A DNA stretch of 64,000 bases from Tatumella sp. JGM118 (GTDB taxonomy: Bacteria; Pseudomonadota; Gammaproteobacteria; Enterobacterales; Enterobacteriaceae), in assembly GCF_018257515.1 (NCBI RefSeq), contig NZ_JAERJR010000001.1, positions 186,001 to 250,000 of the forward strand. Direction: 5' to 3'. This document shows positions 17,341 through 25,748 of this stretch, in pieces. Each line of letters starts with the position of its first letter. Position 1 is the first letter of the stretch. The notes under the pieces were generated by a model that saw nothing but the letters and a program-made list of their open reading frames with translations, made no database searches and had not been told where the DNA came from. A program made the translations under genes and the position numbers.

Positions 17341-17874
17341 GGCTTAACTCCTTGTTATCTGAAGACGGATAAAAAATTACTACAAAATATGTCACAGCAA
17401 CAGAAGAAACATCATCCTGGTTGATGATGATGACCCGACCGGCAGGGGGACATTGTCAGGTTACCCTCAGATTCCGCAGGGCATCCCTCAGCCTGACACG
17501 ATCAGCCGGAAGACGGCGGGCATACCCCCTGCAGGATGACCACCGGGGGGAGGTGGCACGCGGGGTCAGAAGATTTCAGTCACCCGCTATCTGAACTGAT
17601 TCTGTCCCGGGGCAGGGTGACATGGCTATCCTGATCGGCTATCCGGGGCGCCACGGGCCTGTGGCGCCCTCCCGGCAGGGGCGGGGCTATAACGGTATAT
17701 CCGCCCCTTTCGGTGAAGATGTACAACCGGCAAGCACCGGCAGTAAAAAAACGATGATCAGAAAAGCAAAACATCCTCTCAGCTCTTCGCTTCTCCGTCC
17801 GGCACCCGGACGTTATCTGACTGACTTATCAGTAAATCTGTCATCGGTGGACGGCGCCGGGGGGCTTATCGTAG
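17341..17874. other. gap with a broken lipoprotein-like frame
   Basis: About 530 bases. On the minus strand near 17700-17765 one frame reads a hydrophobic stretch ending in a lipobox-like LPVLAGC followed by TSSPKG, but it has no start codon. The only nearby ATG (17774, with an AGAGG site) is in another frame. No other gene is seen. Confidence 0.4.
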
Positions 17875-18276
17875 TCAGGGCCGGTTAATTTCCTGCTGTA
17901 ACCAGCTGAACAGCACATCGCAGATGTATTGCTGCTGGTGCTCATCCAGCGGCTGATGCTGCGCTATGTTGTGCCACTTTTGCAGACACCCCCGGCAACA
18001 GGTTGCTGTTGCGTGCTGCGCAATAAATACCGGATGCCCGCGCATCGGCGTCTGCCGGCCATCATTGGCCGGTTCAGCAGCAGAGAGGCGGTCACGGACA
18101 AAATCTGCGGCATGGCTCATCACGACCCCGGCTCCCTTATCCAGACAGTACTGCCTTTCTTTATCACCGAGATGGAAGCGACTGCGGAATCGTGAAGCGG
18201 CCAGTCGCCGGAAGAGTTGCGCGCGGGCAGGTAACGGCCCGGTCTGAATGCTCATGAGATAGTCATAACCCGTCAT
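17875..18276 (-). CDS. DUF4186 family protein
   Basis: A 133-residue protein of the DUF4186 family, recognisable by SRFHLGDKERQY, RDRLSAAEPANDGRQTPMRGHPVFIAQHATATCCRGCL and the tryptophan-rich end. The conserved HP-x-x-x-A-x-HATATCCRGC block, with His and paired Cys, looks like a metal or cofactor site, but the family has no established function. Start is uncertain: the ATG codons at 18276 and 18255 both lack a good ribosome site, and the conserved domain begins after either. It is divergent from the small secreted protein gene at 18381. Confidence 0.85.
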   Translation of the reverse strand: MTGYDYLMSIQTGPLPARAQLFRRLAASRFRSRFHLGDKERQYCLDKGAGVVMSHAADFVRDRLSAAEPANDGRQTPMRGHPVFIAQHATATCCRGCLQKWHNIAQHQPLDEHQQQYICDVLFSWLQQEINRP

Positions 18277-18380
18277 GAATTTTATAATGTTGTAACGTAC
18301 TGCGACTTTTTCTGTCGTGCAACAGCGATATCGTGACCGGGGTAATACAGATATTTCTGACAGAAGATATTCCGGGACGA

Positions 18381-18827
18381 ATGATGAATAAAATACTGGT
18401 CACTACACTGGCAATAATGACGCCGTTGACGGCCGCGCTGGCTTTAACTCCGCCCAATGATGGCGATGAGTTTCAGATCTCCTGTCCGGGGCGGGACACC
18501 ATGACGATTGACCGTGCGGAGTACGGTATCTCAACCCTGATGTGGGACAACGATAACTTCCAGATAGCCGCGGGCCAGGAGAGGACCCGGCTCAATGACG
18601 GCCAGCCGGTATGGATCACCCTGTTTCGTAACGGAGACCAGTTGATGGTAGATAAAGCGACACAGAATACCTTTTTTGTGTATGCCGGTACGACGGCACT
18701 GGTCCCCTGCGAAAGAACTTATACCCGTCCTGATCCGTTACTGACGCTGACGCCGTGGAGTGATACCCACACGGCGAAAAATGACGAAGCCGGTGACGGC
18801 CGCCGCGCAGAACACCGCTATTCGTGA
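18381..18827 (+). CDS. exported 148-aa protein with two cysteines, unrecognised
   Basis: Starts MMNKILVTTLAIMTPLTAALA, a clear Sec signal peptide. The mature part has two cysteines (ISCPGRD and VPCERTY) that probably form one disulphide across a beta-rich core. The size and Cys spacing are loosely reminiscent of MliC-type lysozyme inhibitors or other small periplasmic beta proteins, but I do not recognise a family. A longer frame begins at 18333; the tandem ATG at 18381 and 18384 starts exactly at the signal peptide and is preferred. Its 3' end overlaps the ldcA stop region by about 10 bases, convergently. Confidence 0.7.
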   Translation: MMNKILVTTLAIMTPLTAALALTPPNDGDEFQISCPGRDTMTIDRAEYGISTLMWDNDNFQIAAGQERTRLNDGQPVWITLFRNGDQLMVDKATQNTFFVYAGTTALVPCERTYTRPDPLLTLTPWSDTHTAKNDEAGDGRRAEHRYS

Positions 18828-19759
18828 GTCAGGGATGCGGGCGGAAGCGGATGCCCGGTCAGTGTCAGCGAACAGTCGCCGTCCGCGACCTGCAGGTGAG
18901 CGCTGGCGCCGATAGGCAGTGTGACGGTCTCCTGCTCGTGGCCAAAAGGCAGTCCGGAAATAAACGGGATCCCGCTCAGCTCGCGCAAAGTCTGCCATAC
19001 CGTGTCGTAACTGAACCCCTGATCATACTCAGACAGTGTCGCGCCGCTGAAGCTTCCGAGGATCACGGCTTGCTGCTGTTGCAGAATACCGGCATGCCAG
19101 AGTTGCAGCAGCATCCGTTCCACCCGGAAAGGGTGCTCATTCACATCTTCAATCACCAGAATCCCTTGCTTCACCACCGGCATCCACGGCGTCCCCGTCA
19201 GCGAGCACAACATAGCCAGGTTTCCTCCCCAAAGCGTCCCTTTCAGTGACAGATTTTCTGGTGTATTTCCACGCCAGCGGATGGTATAACTTTTTTGCCT
19301 CAGGATGTCGCGGAAGTGTTGCAGGGTAAATGCTGAAGGGTGTTCTGCACCAAAATTACCGGCAAGCATCGGCGCACTGTAGGTGATGAATCCGGTCTGA
19401 GCGAACAGCGCCAGTTGTATGGCGGTAAAGTCGCTGTGGCCACACAGCGCTACGGGATGCTGAGCGAGGCGATCCGCCAGGGCGGAATAACGGATATCGC
19501 AGAGTAACCGGCCTGCACCATACCCACCCCGGACAGCCAAAGCGATATCGGGTAGCGAGGGGCTGTCGGCCAGGTCATTCAGGTCTGCCAGGCGTTCAGC
19601 ATCGGTACCGGCAAACCGCTGGAAACGTCGCGTGATGACCTCCGTGTTCTCCGGCCGGTGACCGAGATCCTGCAGGTATTGAACGCCGCGCCAGGCCGCT
19701 GCCTGATTGATGCAATAACCGGAAGGGGCAATCAGTCGGATAGTATATCGGGAAGTCAT
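18818..19759 (-). CDS. ldcA: LD-carboxypeptidase (muramoyltetrapeptide carboxypeptidase)
   Basis: A 313-residue peptidase of family S66 that removes the terminal D-alanine from recycled murein tetrapeptides in the cytoplasm. The Ser-Glu-His triad can be placed: nucleophile S109 in CGHSDFT, the glutamate in VIEDVNEHPFRVERML (about residue 213), and the histidine in PFGHEQETVTLPIG (about 283). There is no signal peptide, consistent with cytosolic recycling. The divergent neighbour is the lytic transglycosylase emtA, the same ldcA/emtA pairing as in E. coli, which supports both calls. Confidence 0.95.
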   Translation of the reverse strand: MTSRYTIRLIAPSGYCINQAAAWRGVQYLQDLGHRPENTEVITRRFQRFAGTDAERLADLNDLADSPSLPDIALAVRGGYGAGRLLCDIRYSALADRLAQHPVALCGHSDFTAIQLALFAQTGFITYSAPMLAGNFGAEHPSAFTLQHFRDILRQKSYTIRWRGNTPENLSLKGTLWGGNLAMLCSLTGTPWMPVVKQGILVIEDVNEHPFRVERMLLQLWHAGILQQQQAVILGSFSGATLSEYDQGFSYDTVWQTLRELSGIPFISGLPFGHEQETVTLPIGASAHLQVADGDCSLTLTGHPLPPASLTHE

Positions 19760-19924
19760 AGCATTATCGTCTTCAGGAGAAAGTAAACAACACAGATAAC
19801 ATCATGAAGAAAACAGCCGTCGAAGTCACGTCTTTAAGCCACCGGTGATTTCAGACAAACGGTAATTTCACCCGGGTTCTAACCCTGTATCATAGGCGAC
19901 GCAAAACTATCAGGATAAAAACAC

Positions 19925-20560
19925 GTGAAAATAAAGTATCTTGTGCTTTCTGCCTTATTCCTGGCAGGATGTGCCAGTGAGCCGCCCCGGCAACAAATTG
20001 CACAGCAGAAATATACACCTTTAATTGAAGCACCACCCTCAAAAGTTCTGACCAATGACAATTGGTCTATTTTTACCGAAGACGCTGCCAGTCATTATGG
20101 TGTTGATCAACGTTTAATCAGCGCCATTATTAGTGTCGAGTCCGGTGGAAATCCTAATGCGGTCAGCCGTTCCGACGCGGTCGGTCTGATGCAGATTAAA
20201 GCCTCAACTGCCGGTCGTGAAGTCTATCGGGTTCAGGGCAAACATGGCGAGCCAAGCCGCAGAGACCTGAAAGACCCGGCAAGAAATATTGAAATCGGTA
20301 CGGCCTATATCAGGATCCTGCAGAAGACCATGTTGTCAGGCATCCATAATCCGGTGACGATGCGATACGCCACGATTGTTTCCTATTCAAACGGTGCGGG
20401 TGCATTATTACGTACGTTCTCTTCTGACCGTGAGCGGGCGATTGCCATGATCAATGATATGACGCCGCAGCAATTTTATCGTTATATTGAGCGCAAACAT
20501 CCTGCGAGCCAGGCGCCGCGTTATTTATGGAAAGTCACCAACGCCTATCAGGATAGCTGA
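19925..20560 (+). CDS. emtA: membrane-bound lytic murein endotransglycosylase EmtA (MltE)
   Basis: A 211-residue outer-membrane lipoprotein that cleaves inside glycan strands of peptidoglycan. The lipobox LFLAGC puts the lipidated cysteine at C16. The SLT-family catalytic glutamate is E72 in SAIISVESGGNPNAVS, followed by the family signatures AVGLMQIKAS, PARNIEIGTAY and the YSNGAGALLRTFSSDR block that is nearly identical to E. coli EmtA. Slightly longer than the E. coli protein (203 aa) because of the linker after the lipobox. It is divergent from ldcA across about 165 bases. The start at 19925 is fixed by the signal peptide. Confidence 0.95.
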   Translation: MKIKYLVLSALFLAGCASEPPRQQIAQQKYTPLIEAPPSKVLTNDNWSIFTEDAASHYGVDQRLISAIISVESGGNPNAVSRSDAVGLMQIKASTAGREVYRVQGKHGEPSRRDLKDPARNIEIGTAYIRILQKTMLSGIHNPVTMRYATIVSYSNGAGALLRTFSSDRERAIAMINDMTPQQFYRYIERKHPASQAPRYLWKVTNAYQDS

Positions 20561-20847
20561 TACCTGCGAATGACCGGCGGGTGAAAAAAACGCCATCCGG
20601 TCATGGTGTTCGCCGCAGATATCGCATAATTCCCTTTCTGTTACTATACTTATCTCCGGCGGCAGATAATTCCCTGTTCCGCCATTATTTATAGCAAAAT
20701 CTTATGCGTAACGTGACAATGCCTGAAAATGTGCCAGGCTTTATCACGGATTACCTTTGCCAGGTGTGAGGGTTATCATCCCTGTGGCCGGAAAACCGGG
20801 CCATCGGGTAAAATTTGACGCAGACTCATTTCATGTAAGGAGCAGTT

Positions 20848-21096
20848 ATGGGCATTATTTCATGGATTATCTTTGGCCTGATTGCAGGTATTCTCGCCAA
20901 ATGGATTATGCCAGGTAAAGATGGCGGCGGTTTCTTTGTCACCGTTATCCTGGGGATTATCGGCGCGGTTGTCGGCGGTTGGATCAGCACCCTTTTCGGT
21001 TTCGGGAAAGTGGATGGATTTAACTTCGGCAGTTTCGTTGTCGCGGTGATTGGATCTCTGGTCGTGCTGTGGATTTACAGAAAAGTCAGAAGCTGA
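20848..21096 (+). CDS. GlsB/YeaQ/YmgE family small membrane protein
   Basis: An 82-residue protein with three predicted membrane helices rich in Gly, Ile and Val (IISWIIFGLIAGILAKWIMPG, then GGGFFVTVILGIIGAVVGGWIS, then FVVAVIGSLVVLWIYRKV). This is the pattern of the transglycosylase-associated (GlsB/YeaQ/YmgE) family. Enterobacterial members are RpoS-linked stress proteins of unknown biochemical role. A TAAGGAG ribosome site precedes the ATG and a strong terminator follows, so it is monocistronic. Confidence 0.92.
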   Translation: MGIISWIIFGLIAGILAKWIMPGKDGGGFFVTVILGIIGAVVGGWISTLFGFGKVDGFNFGSFVVAVIGSLVVLWIYRKVRS

Positions 21097-21113
21097 TTCG
21101 TCTTTCAGAAAAG

Positions 21114-21138
21114 GGCCATCTCCGGATGGCCTTTTTTT
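21114..21138 (+). terminator. rho-independent terminator of the GlsB/YeaQ-like gene
   Basis: Seven-bp stem GGCCATC / GATGGCC with TCCG loop and seven T, beginning 17 bases after the stop codon. Confidence 0.93.
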
Positions 21139-21575
21139 ATGGCATTTTTACGGCCACGCTCAGCGCTATCGCTGGCAGGACATCAGGGAATGACCTCAGA
21201 GACAGCCGGAGAGTCCCGCCTTAATGGCCTGTGATGAAAACCGCAGCCGGGAGCCCCGGTGTAGCAGGAAAACCATCGCCCCCCGCGGTATCGCTGTTTA
21301 CACTGGCCACTTTTTAATTACCGGACCCGCTATCGGTGGACTGACGCCCCCGCTGGCAGGCTGTCACTGCAACGGTAAATGATACCTGTAGCATTTTCCG
21401 GGACGCCCGGATCTTCAGCCCGCAGGCGTGGATCATCTGGTCATCAGGAGGGAGCCAGTGGCCTTATTGTGAGTGATTAACGTCCCGGGGCATCAGGAAT
21501 ACCCTCTCAGGACAGATGAGGCCACGGCTATGAGTTTATCACAGCAAGAGACACGGTGATTTCACCGGCATCGGC
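21139..21575. other. intergenic gap, no gene seen
   Basis: About 440 bases between convergent genes; no convincing frame, RNA or repeat. Confidence 0.5.
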
Positions 21576-22631
21576 TCAGACATCTGATTTCTTTCGTGAG
21601 ATTAACGTCTTCAGTTTTCTGTAAAGAGGATTACCGATTTTTTCGTTGTAGACATAGGATATGGCTAAGCTGATGACTAATACTGACAAAGAATATAGCG
21701 GGAAGGCTAGTTTTTTCGGCACGATACCGGAAACAATCACCGATTCATGGAAAAGATACAAAGGAAAACTGACTGAGCCCAGGAACAGGATGATCCCCGA
21801 GCAAAAGAAACGTTTCACGAAGAATTCCTCTGCGGTTAAATCAAGGAACAATAAGGGAATAAATGAAAGCAGACACAGGTAGGCGTTTATCCCCCGGAAG
21901 CCTGTCCATATTCCTGCCGTGCAATAAATAACACACAGGCAGGCGAGAGGTTTGAACAGAGCAGAGGTTGATAAGGACCGGATAAACGAGGAATCCTTCA
22001 CAGAATAAGCGACATTCCCCATCAGCATGCAAATCGCTGCCATCAGAACATTTGATGGGGGCTTTAAGGGATAGCACAGATAAGAGATAAACAAGAGCAG
22101 AGGGATGAGAAGCAGTTTGATTTTTAAGCGGGCTTTCAGAAATACATAAGGGATCAGCAAAGAACACCAGAATTCGAGGCTGATGCTCCATGACGGTTCG
22201 TTAAGCAGTTTGAATTTATAAAGTATCATTCCATGCAGAAACAGAATGTTTTTCAGGACCGTGTCTAATGTGAAAACTTCTTCAGAGGAATAGTAAAATC
22301 CGTTTCTTTTATTATAAATATAAATACATAACATGCTTATTGTAGTCATGAAGTGTAATGGCCAAAGACGGGCAAAGCGTATCAGCAGGTAAGAGAAGCC
22401 TTCATTTTTAGAGTGTGATGCTGACAATACGAATCCGCTAAGCATAAAGAAGAAAAGCACGCATAAGGTGGCTCCCGCCAGGGGCCGGTCAGGCCGCCAT
22501 CCAAAATAGCTGCCGATTAAATGGCTGTACAAAACTAATACCGCCATGCTCCCACGTAAACCATCTAACGACCTGAATCTTATTCCATTCATCTTTAATC
22601 CATAAATTTTTACCGCAGGGAAAGTCGTCAT
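21576..22631 (-). CDS. acyltransferase family 3 membrane protein
   Basis: A 351-residue polytopic protein of the acyltransferase-3 family, whose members O-acetylate surface polysaccharides or other exported glycans. Hallmarks at the N-terminus are FRSLDGLRGSMAVLVLYSH (with the conserved histidine), FFMLSGFVLSAS and RFARLWPLH. About ten membrane helices follow, ending in a basic cytoplasmic tail. The coding sequence is clearly richer in A and T than its neighbours, which suggests recent acquisition. Start uncertain: the ATG at 22631 has no ribosome site, while the ATG at 22592 (MNGIRFRSLDG) begins right at the conserved domain. No polysaccharide cluster is adjacent, so the acceptor is unknown. 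Confidence 0.85.
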   Translation of the reverse strand: MTTFPAVKIYGLKMNGIRFRSLDGLRGSMAVLVLYSHLIGSYFGWRPDRPLAGATLCVLFFFMLSGFVLSASHSKNEGFSYLLIRFARLWPLHFMTTISMLCIYIYNKRNGFYYSSEEVFTLDTVLKNILFLHGMILYKFKLLNEPSWSISLEFWCSLLIPYVFLKARLKIKLLLIPLLLFISYLCYPLKPPSNVLMAAICMLMGNVAYSVKDSSFIRSLSTSALFKPLACLCVIYCTAGIWTGFRGINAYLCLLSFIPLLFLDLTAEEFFVKRFFCSGIILFLGSVSFPLYLFHESVIVSGIVPKKLAFPLYSLSVLVISLAISYVYNEKIGNPLYRKLKTLISRKKSDV

Positions 22632-23606
22632 GCCAGACAGTCTTTTGCTAAGTCAGACCTGATTACAGGGATGCCACATCATCAATAATAAAGTGATGAG
22701 TGATTTTTATATGATCCCCCGGGGTTATATCGCTGACGGGAAGGCTGATATCGTCACTCTCCTGAACCTGAGCTGTCTGACTCTCCGTGAGCGGTATTTA
22801 TTTAAAAGCAGATAATAAAAGGAAGTGAATTTAATGCAGGGTAAATACAGGGTCAATTTTTATTTCTTAAATACGTGACAGGGATTACAGAGAGTACCGG
22901 TGAAGGCCGGCGATGATAACTATTAATCCGGAGTAAGAAGTGGGGCATTTCATTAATGTTGTTTTAATTTCATTTCCCGTAAGGTGTGTTAAATATAAAG
23001 GCAGGTGACGTATTATCGTCGGGAATAGAAATATATTTTTGATAATATCTTTTACGGTACCGTGAAATTAATCCGGTTCAGAAGGTCTGAAATAACACCA
23101 GTTCTGCTTACGGGGTGCATAAAAGGTGTGCGGTGCTGACACACCTATCAGCGCACCGTCAGAGAAGACACGATAATTTCTGCCGCTGACCTGCGGAGAG
23201 GCCGGAGGATGACAGGCCGCAGGTGCGGGTTAACCGGAGGCCCCGGAATAATTATGCCCGGCGTTAATAAGGCCCGCTGCCGGTCAGGGCATGTGACAGA
23301 CGGCAGGGTCTGACGGCGGACGGCGGGCAGGGATAGTAGCGGATAGCGGTCGTTCCGGCCAGCAAAGATTGTGCGGCATACTATGGAAAACTCTGCAGCC
23401 TGACCTCAGATAACCTCACCTGGCCGGACGGAACATCCTCCGGATCTCCGGGAGAGATGGCTGACCGCAGCGATAAATCGGTTGCCGGCATTGACAAGGC
23501 GTAGCAGGCAACATTAAATACGGCGCCTGAGAAAGCGTGGGGTGAATCGCTGAGTTTGGTGATCGGCGGCCCGCATCAACACTGAACTTTGCAAGAGATA
23601 ACCTCA
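22632..23606. other. 975-base gap, no gene seen
   Basis: Divergent gap between the acyltransferase gene and ycdY. The left half (to about 23060) is AT-rich like the acyltransferase gene and the right half is GC-rich. I found no frame with a ribosome site and no clear RNA gene. Confidence 0.5.
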
Positions 23607-24173
23607 ATGAATGAATTTTCGCTAATCTGCCGTATCCTGGGCTCATTATTTAACCGTGCCCCGAATGATCCTGTTTTACAGCCCCTGTTCACACTGATCC
23701 GTGAAGGTAAGCTGCAACCACAGTGGCCACTCGAACAGGACGACCTGCTGAAAACATTGCAGAATAATTGTGACCTGCCAGAGCTGGAAGCTGACTACCA
23801 GGCGCTGTTTGGCGGTGAACAGCCGGCGGTTTCTCCGTTCGGCTCTCAGTGGGAAAAGGGTCCCCGTGAAGAGGAGGTGCGGTCGTTTCTTCAGCAGCGC
23901 GGCATGCCACTGACCGATACTCCGGCAGATCATTTTGGTATGTTGTTACTGGCAACCTCCTGGCTGGAGGATCAGTCTCAGCAGGATGAGTATCTGGCAC
24001 AATTTACGTTATTCGATCAGTATCTGCTGCCATGGTGTGGGGCCTTTCTGGGCAAAACAGAAGCCCATGCACGGACACCGTTTTACCGCACTCTGGCGTC
24101 TATTGCCCGCGGAGCGATTCAGGCGATGTATGAAGAGCTGGCGGAGCAACAGGATTCGGATCCGGCAGAGTAA
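23607..24173 (+). CDS. ycdY: TorD/DmsD-family chaperone YcdY
   Basis: A 188-residue all-helical redox-enzyme maturation chaperone relative. It aligns with E. coli YcdY through its length: MNEFSLICRILGSLF at the start, PLFTLIREGKL, WPLEQDDLL, ADYQALF, RGMPLTDTPADHFGMLLLATSWLEDQS, and LLPWCGAFLGKTEAHA-TPFYRTLA near the end. In E. coli, YcdY has been linked to zinc loading of the phosphatase YcdX and to swarming. The ycdX gene is not adjacent here. The ATG at 23607 matches the E. coli start and is preferred over an upstream in-frame ATG. Confidence 0.92.
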   Translation: MNEFSLICRILGSLFNRAPNDPVLQPLFTLIREGKLQPQWPLEQDDLLKTLQNNCDLPELEADYQALFGGEQPAVSPFGSQWEKGPREEEVRSFLQQRGMPLTDTPADHFGMLLLATSWLEDQSQQDEYLAQFTLFDQYLLPWCGAFLGKTEAHARTPFYRTLASIARGAIQAMYEELAEQQDSDPAE

Positions 24174-24228
24174 TCCGCTGAAAACACAGACCGGGTGTTA
24201 TCGTCAGTCACCCGGAATTCCGGATCGG

Positions 24229-24795
24229 TCAGCTTTCCGACCAGTGGTGAGTACAGCTATAGACCCAGGCGGGTGGCACGTTTTTTAATACCCGTTGTCG
24301 CTGCCAGGTAAAGTAGCGCGAAAGCTCTGACTGGGTTAAAGAGGTATACTGGAACTGCACGAAAACACCGCCGGGTGTCAGAGCCTGGTGAACGGCGGAA
24401 AGTATTGCATGCCGCACCGGTACCGGTAGTGAAAGCAGCGGTAAACCGGAGAAAATCGCATCATACCGGCCCTGCAGTCGTTCAGCTGATTTTGCATGGA
24501 CCTGCAGGCGGGGATCATTGATTGCCCGTAACCGGGAAACCAGTGGCTGACTGATTTCAAACACATCTATCGCCGCATCAGCCGGCATATGCTTCAGTAA
24601 AACTTTAGTAAGAACACCGTCTCCGGCACCCAGTTCCGCGACATTCTGAACTGTGGTCCAGTCTGCACAGTTAGCCATAGATTCACACAAGGCCATCGAT
24701 GATGGGGTAATGCTGCCTACTTTTCTGGGGTTACGGATAAACTGTTGAACAAAACCTGCCTTAGAACGTACCAGGCTGATGGCAGATGCCAGCAT
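24229..24795 (-). CDS. class I SAM-dependent methyltransferase (PmtA/KsgA-like)
   Basis: A 188-residue methyltransferase. The SAM-binding glycine motif is VAELGAGDGVLTKVLL (about residues 50-65), followed by the acidic beta2 end DVFEISQPLV and a motif IV-like YDAIFSGLPLLSLP. The FVQQFIRNPRKVGSITPSS segment near the N-terminus is characteristic of the rRNA adenine methyltransferase/phospholipid N-methyltransferase group, so a phosphatidylethanolamine methylase is one possibility. The ATG at 24795 has a strong GGAGG site; an upstream 34-codon extension is AT-rich and probably untranslated. It is convergent with ycdY. Confidence 0.85.
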   Translation of the reverse strand: MLASAISLVRSKAGFVQQFIRNPRKVGSITPSSMALCESMANCADWTTVQNVAELGAGDGVLTKVLLKHMPADAAIDVFEISQPLVSRLRAINDPRLQVHAKSAERLQGRYDAIFSGLPLLSLPVPVRHAILSAVHQALTPGGVFVQFQYTSLTQSELSRYFTWQRQRVLKNVPPAWVYSCTHHWSES

Positions 24796-25088
24796 GTAAA
24801 CCTCCATGATCAAGTTAACCTTATTACTATGTACCCGATTCAGAGATAAAGTGCCTCTTATGATAACGAAAGAGAACATTATCAGAATAGTCTGCAAGCT
24901 GTGAATGTGCGATGTTCGCCCGAATTCTGACAGGCACCGGGCATCTAAGCTGACAGGTCGGCTCTCAGCGGTGCGGTCATATCAGCGACAACCGTCCTGT
25001 CATTTATATCAGTGGTATTGGTCATATAAGTTACACCGGTTATTTCATATATCACCCATATCCGTCATATCACCCATACCATATATAT

Positions 25089-25124
25089 CAGTGGTCTCAG
25101 TGGTCTCAGTGGTCTCAGTGGTAT
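25089..25124 (+). repeat. 9-bp tandem repeat, four copies
   Basis: Three exact copies of CAGTGGTCT followed by CAGTGGTAT, in a wider region of related ATCAGTGGTATTGGTCAT-like sequence from about 25010. Confidence 0.9.
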
Positions 25125-25379
25125 CAGGGGTAACATCCCAATCACCCTATCATTTATCACGGATATTCCGCCCGGGACGTCAGGCCAGCACTGCGTCATG
25201 CGACGTCACTTTCCTTTTTCCCGCTTAGCCGTGGCTGAACGACAATCAGGAAGGGCAGTTAAGCGAATGATCGCTGCTGTACGGTCTATTGCGCCGGACC
25301 GGATATTCCTATGGAAACGGGCAGGATGTTTTCCGGATAAGCAGCCGTGCACAGGTCTGCTATGGGAACAGAAGCCTGA

Positions 25380-25690
25380 TTGAAAAAATGCAAAATGCAA
25401 AATGCAAAAGGGAGAAGGCAGACAGCAGAAGGCGGAATCCAAAAAGCAGAGACCGGAACAAACGCTGATAAAAAGGAAGCCGGAATAGAGAGCGCAGAAG
25501 GAAGCAGCCGAAAAGTAAAATGCGCAAGGAAGACGGCAGAAGCCGGAATGCAAAGAACAAGCTCCAAAAAGCAGAGACCGGAACAGAAGCTGATAATAAG
25601 AAGCCGGCATACAGGGCTCAGAACGCAAAAAGCAAAAGATGGAATGCAGAGGATTGAAGGCGGAAAGCACAATCCGAAGGTGAAATGCGG
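25380..25690 (+). repeat. purine-skewed block with degenerate 125-bp duplication
   Basis: About 310 bases in which the plus strand is dominated by A and G (AAAATGCAAAATGC, AGAAGGCAGA, GGAAGCC motifs). The string CCAAAAAGCAGAGACCGGAA occurs at 25439-25458 and again at 25564-25583, 125 bases apart, each followed by a similar CTGATAA-AAGGAAGCCGG-like stretch. Confidence 0.85.
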
Positions 25691-25710
25691 AGAACGAGCG
25701 CAGACGCTGA

Positions 25711-25741
25711 AAAGTCGTGGCCCGCTAACTCACGGGCCACG
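25711..25741 (-). terminator. probable terminator of yqeG
   Basis: Perfect 9-bp stem CGTGGCCCG / CGGGCCACG (25716-25724, 25733-25741) followed on the minus strand by ACTTTTC. It lies just beyond the yqeG stop codon. Confidence 0.75.
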
Positions 25742-25748
25742 GCAGAAC

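Larger units (their letters stand above)
24796..25748. other. repeat-rich gap between a methyltransferase and yqeG
   Basis: About 950 bases. From about 25000 to 25130 it carries degenerate TATCAGTGGT-type repeats. From about 25380 to 25690 the plus strand is strongly purine-skewed with internal duplication. Open frames exist in several phases here only because the skew removes stop codons. Confidence 0.6.

Noticed and set aside
25206-25670. Long minus-strand frame of 154 codons rich in Cys, Phe, Leu and Ser
   Set aside because: It follows a purine-skewed repeat block in which several frames are open; it has no ribosome site and the composition is that of translated low-complexity DNA.
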